NCBI RefSeq assembly: GCF_014207355.1
Contig: NZ_JACHEF010000001.1
Coordinates: 1,867,704 to 1,931,703 of the forward strand
Direction: 5' to 3'
DNA: 64,000 nt
Source: Mesorhizobium sangaii
GTDB taxonomy: Bacteria > Pseudomonadota > Alphaproteobacteria > Rhizobiales > Rhizobiaceae
Made by a program: the position numbers and the translations under genes
Part shown: piece after piece, positions 18,958-28,495 of the stretch
Numbering within the stretch: position 1 is the first letter of the stretch
Layout of the letters: each line of letters begins with the position of its first letter
The notes under the pieces: generated by a model
Databases searched by the model: none
Told to the model about the DNA's origin: nothing
Seen by the model: only the letters and a program-made list of their open reading frames with translations

Positions 18958-19274
18958 TGCCCGAGAAATACGCGTTCAAGATGAAGCTCAAGCCGGGCAT
19001 GAAGGCTGAGTACAAGAAGCGCCACGACGAGATCTGGCCGTCACTGGTCGCTCTCCTGAAGCAGGCCGGCGTTTCCGATTACTCGATCCACCTCGACGAA
19101 GAGACCAACATCCTGTTTGGCGTGCTGTGGCGGCGAGACGGCCATGGCATGGACGATCTACCGAAGCATCCGGTAATGCAGCGCTGGTGGGCTCACATGG
19201 CCGATATCATGGAGACCAAGCCGGACAACGAGCCGGTGGCCGTGCCGCTGGAAACCGTGTTCCATATGGCATGA
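18954..19274 (+). CDS. rhaU: L-rhamnose mutarotase
   Basis: The 106-residue dimeric ferredoxin-like enzyme interconverts alpha and beta L-rhamnose so the isomerase receives its preferred anomer. Family features are visible: [20 protein letters not shown] (active-site Tyr and His), [18 protein letters not shown], and [15 protein letters not shown]. The name rhaM is used in enteric bacteria; rhaU is the Rhizobium name. Start ATG 18954 or the adjacent ATG at 18957; the end overlaps rhaK by four bases. Confidence 0.95.
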   Translation: MMPEKYAFKMKLKPGMKAEYKKRHDEIWPSLVALLKQAGVSDYSIHLDEETNILFGVLWRRDGHGMDDLPKHPVMQRWWAHMADIMETKPDNEPVAVPLETVFHMA

Positions 19275-20647
19275 GCGCACTCCGCCACGTCGCCGTCATC
19301 GATATCGGCAAGACCAATGCCAAGGTGGCGCTGGTCGACTTGGCCACATTGAGCGAGGTCGCGCTGCGCCGCATGGCCAATGCGCCGGTGCAGCAGGCGC
19401 CCTACCCGCATCACGATATCGAGGCGTTGTGGACGTTCATCCTCGACAGCCTTGCTAGCCTCAACCGCGAACACCGTATCGACGCGATATCGATCACCAC
19501 CCATGGTGCGACGGGCGTGCTGGTCGACGCCGCGGGCGAACTGGTGCTGCCAGTGCTTGACTATGAATTCGACGGCCCCGACAGGATGGCAGCGGACTAT
19601 GACGCGATCCGCCCACCCTTTGCCGAGACCGGCACGCCGCGGCTGTGTCTCGGCCTCAATCTCGGTGCGCAATTCTTCTGGCAGCAGAAAAGCTTCCCGG
19701 CGGAGTTCGCCAAGGCCGCCGCCATGCTGATGTATCCGCAATACTGGGCGCTGCGCCTGACCGGCGTCGCCGCCAACGAGGTGACCTCACTCGGCTGCCA
19801 CACCGATCTGTGGAGCCCGTGGACAGCGGATTTTTCGTCGCTGGTCGATCGCCTGGGTTGGCACGAGCTGATGGCGCCTGTGCGGCCAGCCAAAGACCGC
19901 CTCGGCCCGATCCTGCCTGCGCTCGCAGCGCGAACCGGGCTCGCTCCGCAGACGCCGGTGTTCTGCGGCCTGCACGATTCCAACGCGTCACTGCTGCCGC
20001 ATCTTCTGTCCGACGCGCCACCCTTCTCCGTGGTCTCGACCGGCACCTGGGTGGTGTCGATGGCGGTCGGCGGCAAACAGATCGTGCTGGACGCGGCGCG
20101 CGACACGCTGGTCAACGTTAGCGCGTTGGGCGATCCCGTTCCCTCGGCGCGGTTCATGGGCGGCCGCGAGTTTTCCGTTCTGACGGAAGGCCAGCCGGAC
20201 AACTGGACCGAAGATGATGTCGGCGCCGTGCTGGCGCGAAAAACATTGCTGCTGCCTTCGACCCAGCAAGGGTCGGGGCCGTTCCCGCATCATGCCGCGA
20301 CATGGCTCAACACTGACGGCATGAGCAACGGCCAGCGCTTTGCCGCCATCTCGTTCTATCTGGCGCTGATGACGGCGACCTGCCTCGACCTGATCGGCGC
20401 CGACGGCCCGACCACGGTCGAGGGGCCCTTTGCCCGCAACCGGCTCTTCGTCGGCATGTTGGCGGCAAGCACGGCGCGCGCCGTTGTCGCGTCGGAGGCC
20501 GCCACCGGCACCAGCATCGGCGCCGCATTGCTGGCAACGGACCGGGCAACGGCCCAGGGCCAAGGCGAAAGAATGGAGCCGCCGACCGATCCAGCCTGGG
20601 TCGACTACGTCAGCGCATGGCGCGCGGCAGTCGAAGCGCAATGCTGA
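19271..20647 (+). CDS. rhaK: Rhamnulokinase-type sugar kinase
   Basis: The 458-residue FGGY/RhaB-type kinase phosphorylates L-rhamnulose at C1 before RhaD cleaves it. It starts [20 protein letters not shown] (phosphate-1 motif). Later it has [19 protein letters not shown] and [17 protein letters not shown]. In Rhizobium leguminosarum the equivalent kinase is needed for rhamnose growth. The start ATG at 19271 overlaps the rhaU stop; the open frame further upstream (from 19127) is a shadow. It is the last gene of the rha operon and runs tail to tail with the next gene with no gap. Confidence 0.9.
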   Translation: MSALRHVAVIDIGKTNAKVALVDLATLSEVALRRMANAPVQQAPYPHHDIEALWTFILDSLASLNREHRIDAISITTHGATGVLVDAAGELVLPVLDYEFDGPDRMAADYDAIRPPFAETGTPRLCLGLNLGAQFFWQQKSFPAEFAKAAAMLMYPQYWALRLTGVAANEVTSLGCHTDLWSPWTADFSSLVDRLGWHELMAPVRPAKDRLGPILPALAARTGLAPQTPVFCGLHDSNASLLPHLLSDAPPFSVVSTGTWVVSMAVGGKQIVLDAARDTLVNVSALGDPVPSARFMGGREFSVLTEGQPDNWTEDDVGAVLARKTLLLPSTQQGSGPFPHHAATWLNTDGMSNGQRFAAISFYLALMTATCLDLIGADGPTTVEGPFARNRLFVGMLAASTARAVVASEAATGTSIGAALLATDRATAQGQGERMEPPTDPAWVDYVSAWRAAVEAQC

Positions 20648-22474
20648 TCACAATATCCGCTTGCCGAAGGCCGACATGACGAAGTTGACCGTGTCGGTGC
20701 CGATCCGAGGCTCAAGATCCGCGGTCAGGCCCGAAACATCCATCGACAACAGCCCGCCGGAGAGCGCGATCGCCTCCATCGCCTGATGGGTTTCGCGCAC
20801 GGTGAGGCCTCCGGAACCTGCCGCCCAGCCCGCGAATTCGGTGACATCGGGCGAATAGCTGACATGAAACCCCTGCGTGCCTGATGTGGCGATGCGGATC
20901 GCTTCGTGCATCAGGTCGCGCATGCCCATGGCGTCGATGTCGGTCATGGTGAAGGCCGAGACGCGCGAATCCTTGAGCACCCGCACTTCCGCCGGATCGG
21001 CGTGACGCAGGCCGATGATGACGACATTTTCCGGTGACAGCTGCGGCTGCAGTGCGCCCGCCTTGTGGTCGAGGCCGAGCGCGCGCGCCAGCACCGAGCC
21101 TTCCGGCAGGTCGATGCCGTCCTCGTCCTCCGGCATCAGGGCGGCGATGGAATCGATCCAGATCAGGCCGAAGGAGTGCGTCGCGCGCGCCGTTGCGGTC
21201 AGCGCCTTGTGCGCGATGCGGCGGTCGACGCCGGCGGCCAGCCGGATCAGCCCCGATGGCGGCCGCTCGATATCGGCCAGTTCGACGACATCGAAATTCA
21301 TCGCTTCCAGCCGCGCGCCGGTACCCTCCCGGGCCAGGATGCCGGCAGCGCCCTGTTCCGCCAATATCGACACCATCTTGCGGCCGGAAAAGTCCTCGAC
21401 ATCGTGCATCGGGGCCTTTTCGACATATTCCGAGGTCATCGCCAGCAGCATGGCGCCATAGCTCATGCGGAAGGCGACGCGGTCGCCAACGGCGGGCGGC
21501 GGATCGGCGTCGGCCACATCCAACAGCAGATGGTCGCTCGAGGCGCCTAGCACCCGCACCCCCTTGGCGATCGGCGTCAGTCCTTCGACCAGCACATCCT
21601 CACGGCCAATATTGGCGATGGCGCGCAGCCTGTCGCCCTCGTCGGGGAAGACCGGCTGGTTGCCGAAGGCGTCGTAGCCGGATTGCCCGATCGGCCGCGA
21701 TGGTTTGAGCTTGACCTCGATGATGTCGCTGGTCAGGCGGCAGGCGTCGGGTTCGAGTTCAGCCCACGGCACATCGCGGAAGGTTTCGACTCCGCCTTGC
21801 AGGATCGCTTCGCCGACGCGCAGATTGTTGATGCCGGCCGGCAGCTTGCCTTCGAGCAGCAGCGGCAGCGACGACGAGGCGCCGCCCGAGATCCAGTCGA
21901 GGCTTTTGCCGGACAAGCGCTCGGTCTTGTAGGCGTGGGCGACGAGCTGGCCGAGATTTTCCTCGGTCGGCATAATGGCGCCGAAACAGCCGAGATTGGT
22001 GCCGATGCCTGCGATGCGCACGCCCTTGAATTGCAGGATCTGTTCGACTGTGGGAATAAGATCGTTCGGCCAGATGCCTTCGCGGAGATCGCCGAGGTCG
22101 ATCATCAGCATGATGTCGTGGACGCGGCCCATGCGCTCGGCGATGCGTGAAATCTCGCGGATGATTGTCAGTTCCGACTGCAGGCTGATGTCGACGGTGC
22201 GCACCACTTCCTCGACGCGCGCCATCGGCGGACTGCGCAGAAGCATGATCGGCGCGTTGATGCCGCTGTCACGCAGCCGGCGGATGTTTTCGAAACGCGA
22301 CTCGGCGATGCCTGCGACGCCGCCGCGCAGCATGGCGCGCGCCACTTGCGGCATGCCGCAGGTGCCCTTGGTGACGCCGAACACCTTGATGCCCGACAGT
22401 GCGCAGCGCTCGACGATCGTGCGCGTGTTGCGCTCGATGCGGCCAAGGTCGATGGCGACTTGCGGTCCGGACAT
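20648..22474 (-). CDS. Ornithine-racemase-like PLP domain fused to an arginase-fold domain
   Basis: The 608-residue protein joins two families. Residues 1 to about 357 match the alanine racemase N-terminal/ornithine racemase type: VAIDLGRIERNTRTI, the PLP lysine Lys36 in KVFGVTKGTCG, IAESRFENIRRLRDSG, DWISGGASSSLPLL and SYGAMLLAMTS. Residues from about 358 onward follow the arginase order: SFGLIWIDSIAAL (431-445), VVIIGLRHADPAE (484-496), HVSYSPDVTEFAGW (537-550) and GGLTVRETHQAME (555-567). Arginase manganese ligands are largely absent: the GGDHS histidine is not found, DAHxD became DSIAA, and SxDxD became SYSPD. The domain is probably non-catalytic or altered. The gene follows dadA on the same strand with a two-base gap, so racemisation and oxidation of a basic D-amino acid is likely. 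Confidence 0.8.
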   Translation of the reverse strand: MSGPQVAIDLGRIERNTRTIVERCALSGIKVFGVTKGTCGMPQVARAMLRGGVAGIAESRFENIRRLRDSGINAPIMLLRSPPMARVEEVVRTVDISLQSELTIIREISRIAERMGRVHDIMLMIDLGDLREGIWPNDLIPTVEQILQFKGVRIAGIGTNLGCFGAIMPTEENLGQLVAHAYKTERLSGKSLDWISGGASSSLPLLLEGKLPAGINNLRVGEAILQGGVETFRDVPWAELEPDACRLTSDIIEVKLKPSRPIGQSGYDAFGNQPVFPDEGDRLRAIANIGREDVLVEGLTPIAKGVRVLGASSDHLLLDVADADPPPAVGDRVAFRMSYGAMLLAMTSEYVEKAPMHDVEDFSGRKMVSILAEQGAAGILAREGTGARLEAMNFDVVELADIERPPSGLIRLAAGVDRRIAHKALTATARATHSFGLIWIDSIAALMPEDEDGIDLPEGSVLARALGLDHKAGALQPQLSPENVVIIGLRHADPAEVRVLKDSRVSAFTMTDIDAMGMRDLMHEAIRIATSGTQGFHVSYSPDVTEFAGWAAGSGGLTVRETHQAMEAIALSGGLLSMDVSGLTADLEPRIGTDTVNFVMSAFGKRIL

Positions 22475-22476
22475 TC

Positions 22477-23727
22477 CTAGCCTCCGTAGACCAGTCCCTG
22501 CGGGTCGATCTCCGGCTTACGGCCGGCGACCAGGTCGGCAAGGAATTTCCCCGAGCCGCAAGCCATGGTCCAGCCGACATGACCGTGGCCGGTGTCGAGA
22601 TAGAGGTTCTTGTAGCGCGCCTGGCCGATGACCGGCACTGAGTTCGGCATCATCGGCCGCAGCCCAGCCCAGAGTTCGGCTTTCTTCTCGTCGAATGCAC
22701 CGGGGAAGAGATCCTTGCCCGTCCTGAACATGGCGGCGAAGTCGCTTGGCCTGTGGGTGCGGTCGAAGCCGGTGAATTCGGCGGTTGAGGCGAGCCGCAG
22801 CCGGTTGCCCAACCTGGAATAGGCAATCAGCTGGTCCTCGTCGGCACCGCCCATGGTCGGACCCTTGCTCTCGTCCTCCAAGGGAATCGTCGCGGTATAA
22901 CCCTTCACCGGATAGACTGGCAGGTCGATGCCGTAGCGGCGGCCAAGCAAGCCGCTCTCCGGTCCCATCGAGATGACCACGGCATCGCCGACAATCGGAC
23001 CGGCCGAGGTCATCACCGCACGCACCCGGTCACCATCGATGTCCAGGCCTTCGACCGTCGTGCCGTAGAGAAATTTCACATCGAGCTTCTCGGCGGCGTA
23101 GGCGGCGAGCTTTTCCACGAACTGCCGGGAATCGCCGGTCTGATCGATCGGCGAATAGACGCCGCCGGCGATCTTTTCCTTCACACCGGCAAGACCTGGT
23201 TCAAGCTCGATCAGCCGGTCGCGGCCAACGATCTCGATCGGCAGGCCATGCTCGGCCAGATAGCGGTAATTGTCGGTGCCTGTGTCGAGACTGTGCTGCG
23301 AGCGAAAGAAATAGAGGATGCCCTTCTTGCGCTCGTCATAGCCGATCCCGGTATCGGCGGAGATAGCGTTGATGCAGTCGCGGGAATAGAGCGCCAGGCG
23401 CAGCTTGACCCGGCTGTTGGCGCGCAAGCGCTCTTTCGTGCACTGGCGCAGGAAGCGCAGGCTCCAGGCGAGGAAATAGGGATCGAAGCGCAGCCGCACC
23501 TTGATGCCGAGATCATGGTTGTAGAGCGCGCGCAGAAAGGTCTTCAGCGCCGCCGGAGAGGCCCAGGCGGTGGCGTCGCCCGGCGATACCAGGCCGGCAT
23601 TCGACTGGCTGGTGCCGCGCGCCGGCGCCGGATGGCGCTCGATGACGGTGACCTCGTGGCCGTCGCTGGCCAGATAATAGGCGGCCGCCGTACCGACAAC
23701 GCCGGCCCCAAGCACCGTTATTTTCAT
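22477..23727 (-). CDS. dadA: FAD-dependent D-amino acid dehydrogenase
   Basis: The 416-residue flavoenzyme oxidatively deaminates D-amino acids, passing electrons to the respiratory chain at the inner membrane. It begins MKITVLGAGVVGTAAAYYLA (FAD-binding GxGxxG) and has SNAGLVSPGDATAW, a mid-chain GVYSPIDQTGDSRQFVEKLA segment and the C-terminal HGHVGWTMACGSGKFLADL, all typical of DadA. GGGGGA lies just upstream of the ATG at 23727. It is followed at once by the racemase-arginase fusion, so the two are co-transcribed; the pair could convert L- or D-ornithine-like substrates. Confidence 0.88.
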   Translation of the reverse strand: MKITVLGAGVVGTAAAYYLASDGHEVTVIERHPAPARGTSQSNAGLVSPGDATAWASPAALKTFLRALYNHDLGIKVRLRFDPYFLAWSLRFLRQCTKERLRANSRVKLRLALYSRDCINAISADTGIGYDERKKGILYFFRSQHSLDTGTDNYRYLAEHGLPIEIVGRDRLIELEPGLAGVKEKIAGGVYSPIDQTGDSRQFVEKLAAYAAEKLDVKFLYGTTVEGLDIDGDRVRAVMTSAGPIVGDAVVISMGPESGLLGRRYGIDLPVYPVKGYTATIPLEDESKGPTMGGADEDQLIAYSRLGNRLRLASTAEFTGFDRTHRPSDFAAMFRTGKDLFPGAFDEKKAELWAGLRPMMPNSVPVIGQARYKNLYLDTGHGHVGWTMACGSGKFLADLVAGRKPEIDPQGLVYGG

Positions 23728-23823
23728 GCCATCCCCCAAAGCTCTTCGCGGCGCAGCGCCCTCCCGCGAATGCCTTCAATAGCGCTTTGCTGGGCGCCTT
23801 GCGAGCCCTGGGGAGAGCCCGGC

Positions 23824-24825
23824 TCAGCCCCGTGCGGAGTTCTTGCCGGTCAGAATGCGCTCCCAGGCGAGAGCGTCGGCGACGATCTGGTCGAGATCGT
23901 CGCGTTGCGGGGTCCAGCCGAGTTCGGCGCGGGCGAGATCCGAATTGGCGACCACCGCCGCGGCGTCGCCGGGACGGCGAGCGCCCATCTTCACCTCGAA
24001 ATCATGGCCGAAGGCGCGGCGCACGCTGTCGATGACCTCGAGCACCGAATAGCCATGGCTGTAGCCGCAATTGGCGACGAGGCTTGCGCCGCCGTCGCGC
24101 AGCCGCTGCAGGGCGAGGCGATGCGCCGCCGCCAGATCGCTGACATGGATATAGTCGCGCATGCAGGTGCCGTCCGGCGTCGGGTAGTCGGTGCCGAACA
24201 CCTGCATGAAGGGGCGTTTGCCGAGCGCCGTTTCGCAAGCGACCTTGATCAGATGGGTAGCGCCCGGCGTCGACTGGCCGGTGCGGCCCTTCGGGTCGGC
24301 GCCGGCGACGTTGAAGTAGCGCAGCGCGGTGTAGCGGAGCCCATGCGCGATTGCCGCATCGCGCAGCATCCATTCGCTCATCAGCTTGGACAGGCCATAG
24401 GGCGATTCCGGCGCCAGGCGGGCATCTTCGCGCACCGGCTCCAGTCCAGCGCCGCCATAGACGGCGGCGGTCGAGGAGAAGATGAAATTGGGCACGCCCT
24501 CGCGCACCGCGGTTTCGATCAGCGTGCGCGTCTTGCAGGTGTTGTTCTCGTAATAGGCTAGCGGGTCGGCGACCGATTCCGGGACCACGATGGAACCGGC
24601 GAAATGGATGATCGCGTCGACCTTGTTGTCCCTGATGATCGAGCCGACCAATTCCTTGTCGGCGACATCGCCAACGACCAGCTTTGCCTCGGGCGCCACC
24701 GCCCATTCGAAGCCGGTCGAAAGGCGGTCGAGAACGACCACGCTCTCGCCGGCATCCAGCAACTCCCAGACCATATGGCTGCCGATATAACCGGCACCGC
24801 CTGTCACCAAAACCGTCATCCGCAT
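23824..24825 (-). CDS. galE: UDP-glucose 4-epimerase
   Basis: The 333-residue short-chain epimerase interconverts UDP-glucose and UDP-galactose for exopolysaccharide and lipopolysaccharide synthesis. It has TVLVTGGAGYIGSHMVWEL (NAD loop), FSSTAAVYGG (Ser), the YGLSK Tyr/Lys pair, RYFNVAGADP and MRDYIHVSDLAAAH. ATG at 24825 or the in-frame ATG two codons later are both possible. It is a single gene, divergent from hemA across a 270-base region that holds an FNR-type box. Confidence 0.95.
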   Translation of the reverse strand: MRMTVLVTGGAGYIGSHMVWELLDAGESVVVLDRLSTGFEWAVAPEAKLVVGDVADKELVGSIIRDNKVDAIIHFAGSIVVPESVADPLAYYENNTCKTRTLIETAVREGVPNFIFSSTAAVYGGAGLEPVREDARLAPESPYGLSKLMSEWMLRDAAIAHGLRYTALRYFNVAGADPKGRTGQSTPGATHLIKVACETALGKRPFMQVFGTDYPTPDGTCMRDYIHVSDLAAAHRLALQRLRDGGASLVANCGYSHGYSVLEVIDSVRRAFGHDFEVKMGARRPGDAAAVVANSDLARAELGWTPQRDDLDQIVADALAWERILTGKNSARG

Positions 24826-24958
24826 CCTCGCATCTCAAGATTTATCGGAAACTGTCTCAAAAGCCGCCTTATTGGAAAGCTTGCCGCAGGGCCATACAAG
24901 ACCAGAATGTTAAATCAGTAACAGTCTCTCCGGCTCAAGGCATCGTCCTGAAACAAAG

Positions 24959-24972
24959 TTGATCCACATCAA
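24959..24972. promoter_or_regulatory. FNR/FixK-type anaerobox upstream of hemA
   Basis: TTGATCCACATCAA matches the TTGATnnnnATCAA consensus exactly. It lies 124 bases before the hemA ATG and 134 bases before galE. In alphaproteobacteria FnrL/FixK proteins bind such sites to adjust haem synthesis to low oxygen. The distance suits hemA activation; function is inferred from the motif. Confidence 0.75.
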
Positions 24973-25095
24973 GGGAATAGGCCACGATCCGTGGTCGTTA
25001 GGAACAGGTCCGGGGCGTGGCATTTTGACCAAATTGGCCCGGTGGACGACCAATAGGGCAATGATTATGATCCCGCGCAAAATTGGGAAGTCGAC

Positions 25096-26373
25096 ATGAA
25101 CTATCAGCGGTTCTTCGAGGAAGCGATCGATCAGCTCCATGCCGAGCGTCGCTACCGCGTCTTCGCCGACCTCGAGCGTATTGCAGGCAAGTTTCCGCGC
25201 GCCATCTGGCGTTCCAATGGCCGCGCCGAGGAAATCACCGTCTGGTGCTCCAACGACTATCTCGGCATGGGCCAGCATCCCGATGTCATCGCGGCGTTCC
25301 AGAATGCGGCGGGCAAGATGGGCTCTGGCGCCGGCGGCACCCGCAACATTTCCGGCACCAGCAACCCGCTGGTCGAGCTCGAGCTGGAGCTTGCCGACCT
25401 GCACGACAAGGAAGCGGCCCTCGTCTTCACCTCCGGCTTCGTCTCCAACGAAGCGTCGATCTCGACCATCGCACGGCTTTTGCCCAATTGCCTGATCATC
25501 TCGGATGAGCTTAACCACGCTTCGATGATCGAAGGCGTACGGCGCTCGGGTGCGGAAAAGAAGATCTTCCGTCACAATGACGTCGCGCATCTGGAAAGCC
25601 TGCTGCAGGCGGCGGGCCGCGAACGCGCCAAGCTGATCGTCTTCGAAAGCGTCTATTCGATGGATGGCGACATCGCGCCGATCAAGCAGATCGTCGAGCT
25701 CGCCGAGCGCCACAACGCCATGACCTATATCGACGAGGTCCATGCCGTCGGCATGTATGGATCGCGCGGCGGCGGCATCACCGAGCGCGAAGGCCTGGCC
25801 GATCGCATCGACATCATCGAAGGCACGCTGGCCAAGGCGTTCGGCACGCTGGGCGGCTACATAACCGGCACCAGTGCTGTCATCGACGCCGTGCGCTCCT
25901 ATGCGCCGGGCTTCATCTTCACCACGGCACTGCCGCCGGCGATCGCCGCCGCCGCGACCACCTCGATCCGCCATCTCAAGCGCTCGCAGGCCGAGCGCGA
26001 CGCGCAGCAGCGGCAGGCGACGCGAACCAAGCAGATCCTCTCGGCCGCCGGCCTGCCGGTGATGGAGTCGCCGACGCATATCGTGCCGCTGCTGGTCGGC
26101 GATCCGGAACTCTGCAAGATGGCGAGCGACCGCCTGCTTGGCGTGCACGGCATCTACATCCAGCCGATCAACTATCCGACCGTGCCGCGCGGCACGGAGC
26201 GGCTGCGCATCACGCCGACGCCGTTCCATTCCGACGCGCTGATCGCCGAACTGCAGGACGCGCTGGTCGAGACCTGGGATGCGCTGGGCATACCGTACGG
26301 ATCCGCCGGCCGCCCCTCCGTCGCCAAGAGCGACCGGGTCATTCCGCTGCTGGTGCCCAAGTCAGGCGGCTGA
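25096..26373 (+). CDS. hemA: 5-aminolevulinate synthase
   Basis: This is the first enzyme of tetrapyrrole synthesis in alphaproteobacteria: it condenses glycine with succinyl-CoA. The 425-residue PLP enzyme starts [20 protein letters not shown], has [42 protein letters not shown] and [12 protein letters not shown]. The PLP lysine is Lys247 in [13 protein letters not shown]. The length is close to the usual 400-430 residues. An FNR/FixK-type box upstream suggests oxygen-responsive expression, as expected for a rhizobium that needs haem for microaerobic respiration. A long open frame on the opposite strand is a shadow. Confidence 0.97.
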   Translation: MNYQRFFEEAIDQLHAERRYRVFADLERIAGKFPRAIWRSNGRAEEITVWCSNDYLGMGQHPDVIAAFQNAAGKMGSGAGGTRNISGTSNPLVELELELADLHDKEAALVFTSGFVSNEASISTIARLLPNCLIISDELNHASMIEGVRRSGAEKKIFRHNDVAHLESLLQAAGRERAKLIVFESVYSMDGDIAPIKQIVELAERHNAMTYIDEVHAVGMYGSRGGGITEREGLADRIDIIEGTLAKAFGTLGGYITGTSAVIDAVRSYAPGFIFTTALPPAIAAAATTSIRHLKRSQAERDAQQRQATRTKQILSAAGLPVMESPTHIVPLLVGDPELCKMASDRLLGVHGIYIQPINYPTVPRGTERLRITPTPFHSDALIAELQDALVETWDALGIPYGSAGRPSVAKSDRVIPLLVPKSGG

Positions 26374-26527
26374 AGTCCGTTTAAAACTCTACTCTGACGG
26401 CCATCTAACGCGAGTTTCTTCGCTTCCGATGCTCACGGACCCAAATGTCCGCTGCGCTCCGGTTCTCGAAACCCACGCCAGCTGACTCGCCGGAGCGATT
26501 TTCAAATCGGGCTTCGTCGGCAGCGGC

Positions 26528-27694
26528 TCAAACAGTCTTCATCCACTTCGCCAGCCGGTGCGCCGCTTCTTCGACCTGGTCGAGGCGGCGGTGGAAGCAC
26601 AGTCTGAGGAAGGCTTCGCCGCCGGGGCCGAAGGCCGTGCCGGGCGCCAGGCCGACATTGGCCTTGTCGACGATGTCGAAAGCAGCGGTGCGTGAATCGG
26701 TGATGCCGTCGACCGTGAAGAACAGATAGAACGCGCCTTGCGGCACGGTGAACCGGGCGCGGTCGGTGGCACCCAGAATGTCGCAGACCAGGTCCCGGGC
26801 CTTCCTCGCCCGCTCGACCTGTTCGGCAATGAAACCGTCACCCTCATCAAGGGCGGCGACCGCGCCGCGCTGCATAAACTGGGCGACGCCCGAGTTGGAA
26901 TACTGGATCAGGTTCTCGAACACCTGCTGCAAGGCCGGATGGGTCTTGATCCAGCCGACGCGCCAGCCGGTCATCGCCCAGTTCTTGGAAAAACTGTTGA
27001 CGAACAGGATGCGGTCTTCAGCCGTCGCGATGTCGAGGAAGGAGGGCGCACGGCCATGGCCGTAGTGGAACAGCGCATAGATCTCGTCGGCGATGATCCA
27101 GAGATTTTTGGCACGGGCGAGATCGAGGATCGCCTGCAAGGTCTCGTGGTCGGCGGTCCAGCCGGTCGGGTTCGACGGCGTGTTGATGAACAGCGCCTTG
27201 GTGCGCGGCGTGATCGCCGCCGCGATCTTCTCGACGTCGCAAGACCAGCCATTGCCGGAGTGATCGAGCGTGACCGGCACCGGAACGGCTCCCGAAATCG
27301 CCGCGGCAGCGTCGAAATTCGGCCAGGCCGGCGACAGATAGACAACCTCGTCGCCGGCGCCGGCGAGCGCGTCGAGAGCCAGCTGAATGGCATGCATGCC
27401 GGACCCGGTGACGATGAACTGTTCCTCGGGGAAGGTCTTGCCGAAATGCCTGGCATAGTAGCGGGAAAGCGCCTGCCTGAGATCGGGGATGCCTCTTTGC
27501 CAGGTGTAGAACGTTTCGCCGCCGGCCAGCGCCTTTGACGCGGCATCGGTGATGAAAGCGGGCGTCGGCAGGTCGCCCTCACCGGCCCAGAGCGGGATCA
27601 TGCCCTCGCGCAGGCGGCCGTAATTGACGACGGCGACAATGCCGCTTTCCGGCGCGGCACGGGCTTCCGCGCGCAAGCTGTCGATCAAGGTCAT
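26528..27694 (-). CDS. Class I/II PLP aminotransferase (aspartate aminotransferase family)
   Basis: The 388-residue fold-type I enzyme has IPLWAGEGDLPTPAFITDAA, QRGIPDLRQALSRYYA, FINTPSNPTGWTADHE (substrate-binding Asn-Pro), WIIADEIYALFHYG, and the PLP lysine in VNSFSKNWAMTGWRVGW. A C-terminal FLRLCFHRRLD supplies the carboxylate-binding arginine. The amino acid is not evident, and the Asp/aromatic aminotransferase subgroup contains many specificities. It is a single gene, separated from mscL by a terminator. Confidence 0.88.
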   Translation of the reverse strand: MTLIDSLRAEARAAPESGIVAVVNYGRLREGMIPLWAGEGDLPTPAFITDAASKALAGGETFYTWQRGIPDLRQALSRYYARHFGKTFPEEQFIVTGSGMHAIQLALDALAGAGDEVVYLSPAWPNFDAAAAISGAVPVPVTLDHSGNGWSCDVEKIAAAITPRTKALFINTPSNPTGWTADHETLQAILDLARAKNLWIIADEIYALFHYGHGRAPSFLDIATAEDRILFVNSFSKNWAMTGWRVGWIKTHPALQQVFENLIQYSNSGVAQFMQRGAVAALDEGDGFIAEQVERARKARDLVCDILGATDRARFTVPQGAFYLFFTVDGITDSRTAAFDIVDKANVGLAPGTAFGPGGEAFLRLCFHRRLDQVEEAAHRLAKWMKTV

Positions 27695-27752
27695 GGCGGG
27701 TTCGTTCCAATCTCGAGCGTCAATCAGCGCTCCATACCAGATGCGAAAACAG

Positions 27753-27781
27753 AAAACCCGGCCGCAAACGACCGGGGTTTT
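27753..27781 (-). terminator. Rho-independent terminator of mscL
   Basis: On the minus strand AAAACCCCGG...CCGGGTTTT forms a GC-rich stem of about 12 bp with one bulge around a TTTG loop, followed by CTGTTTT. It lies 25 bases after the mscL stop and before the aminotransferase start, so it probably ends the mscL transcript. Confidence 0.75.
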
Positions 27782-27805
27782 GGTCCAGCAAAGCTGCCCG
27801 AGAGG

Positions 27806-28228
27806 TTAGCGCTTGGCGAGCAGGTCGCGAATTTCGGTCAGGAGTGCAACGTCGGCGGGCGGCGGCGCGGCAGGTGCCGCAGGCTTCTCGGCCTCAAGCC
27901 GCCTGCGCAGGTTGTTCACCGCCTTGACCATGAGGAAGATGATGAAAGCAAGGATGAGGAAGTTCAGTACCGCGGTGATGAAGCTGCCATAGGCGAAGAC
28001 AGCGCCTTGCTTTTTGGCGTCCGCCAGCGCGGTGGCGTTGACTGCCGAGGACAGTCCAAAGAAATAGTTGTTGAAGTCCAGTCCGCCGAAGATCGCACCG
28101 ACGATCGGCATGATGACGTCGTCGACCAGCGAAGTGACGATCTTTCCGAAGGCCGCGCCGATGATGACGCCGACCGCAAGGTCTATCACATTGCCTTTGG
28201 AAATGAATTCCTGGAATTCCTTCAGCAT
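27806..28228 (-). CDS. mscL: Large-conductance mechanosensitive channel
   Basis: The homopentameric inner-membrane channel opens on hypo-osmotic shock. The 140-residue protein begins [20 protein letters not shown], then [20 protein letters not shown] in the pore-lining first helix, and [20 protein letters not shown] as the second helix. The tail has [16 protein letters not shown], the family's cytoplasmic helix. AAGGAGG precedes the ATG at 28228; the upstream in-frame extension is not family-like. Confidence 0.97.
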   Translation of the reverse strand: MLKEFQEFISKGNVIDLAVGVIIGAAFGKIVTSLVDDVIMPIVGAIFGGLDFNNYFFGLSSAVNATALADAKKQGAVFAYGSFITAVLNFLILAFIIFLMVKAVNNLRRRLEAEKPAAPAAPPPADVALLTEIRDLLAKR

Positions 28229-28495
28229 TCGACCCTCCTTGTCATGACCGGCCGCTCTGCCGTTCCGTCCTTGCGGCATCGACCTGAGGGCAACATAACA
28301 AAAACCTGGGGTTGCAACATGGGCAAAAGAGAGAAAGCAACCGGTTTCTCCCTACCTGGCGGAACCTCGGGCGTCAGCTTGGTTGTTGTCTGAATGTCGC
28401 TACCATGCTTCCAAAGCCGCGATGGACTCGGACGCGAAGCTGTGGTTGCGTTCGGACAAGCAGGATAAAAAGACGGCAAGGAGGAAATTCCAAGC

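Noticed and set aside
24910..26229. A 439-residue open frame opposite hemA
   Set aside because: It is an antisense shadow of a strongly conserved gene, rich in Arg, Asp and Gly without family motifs.
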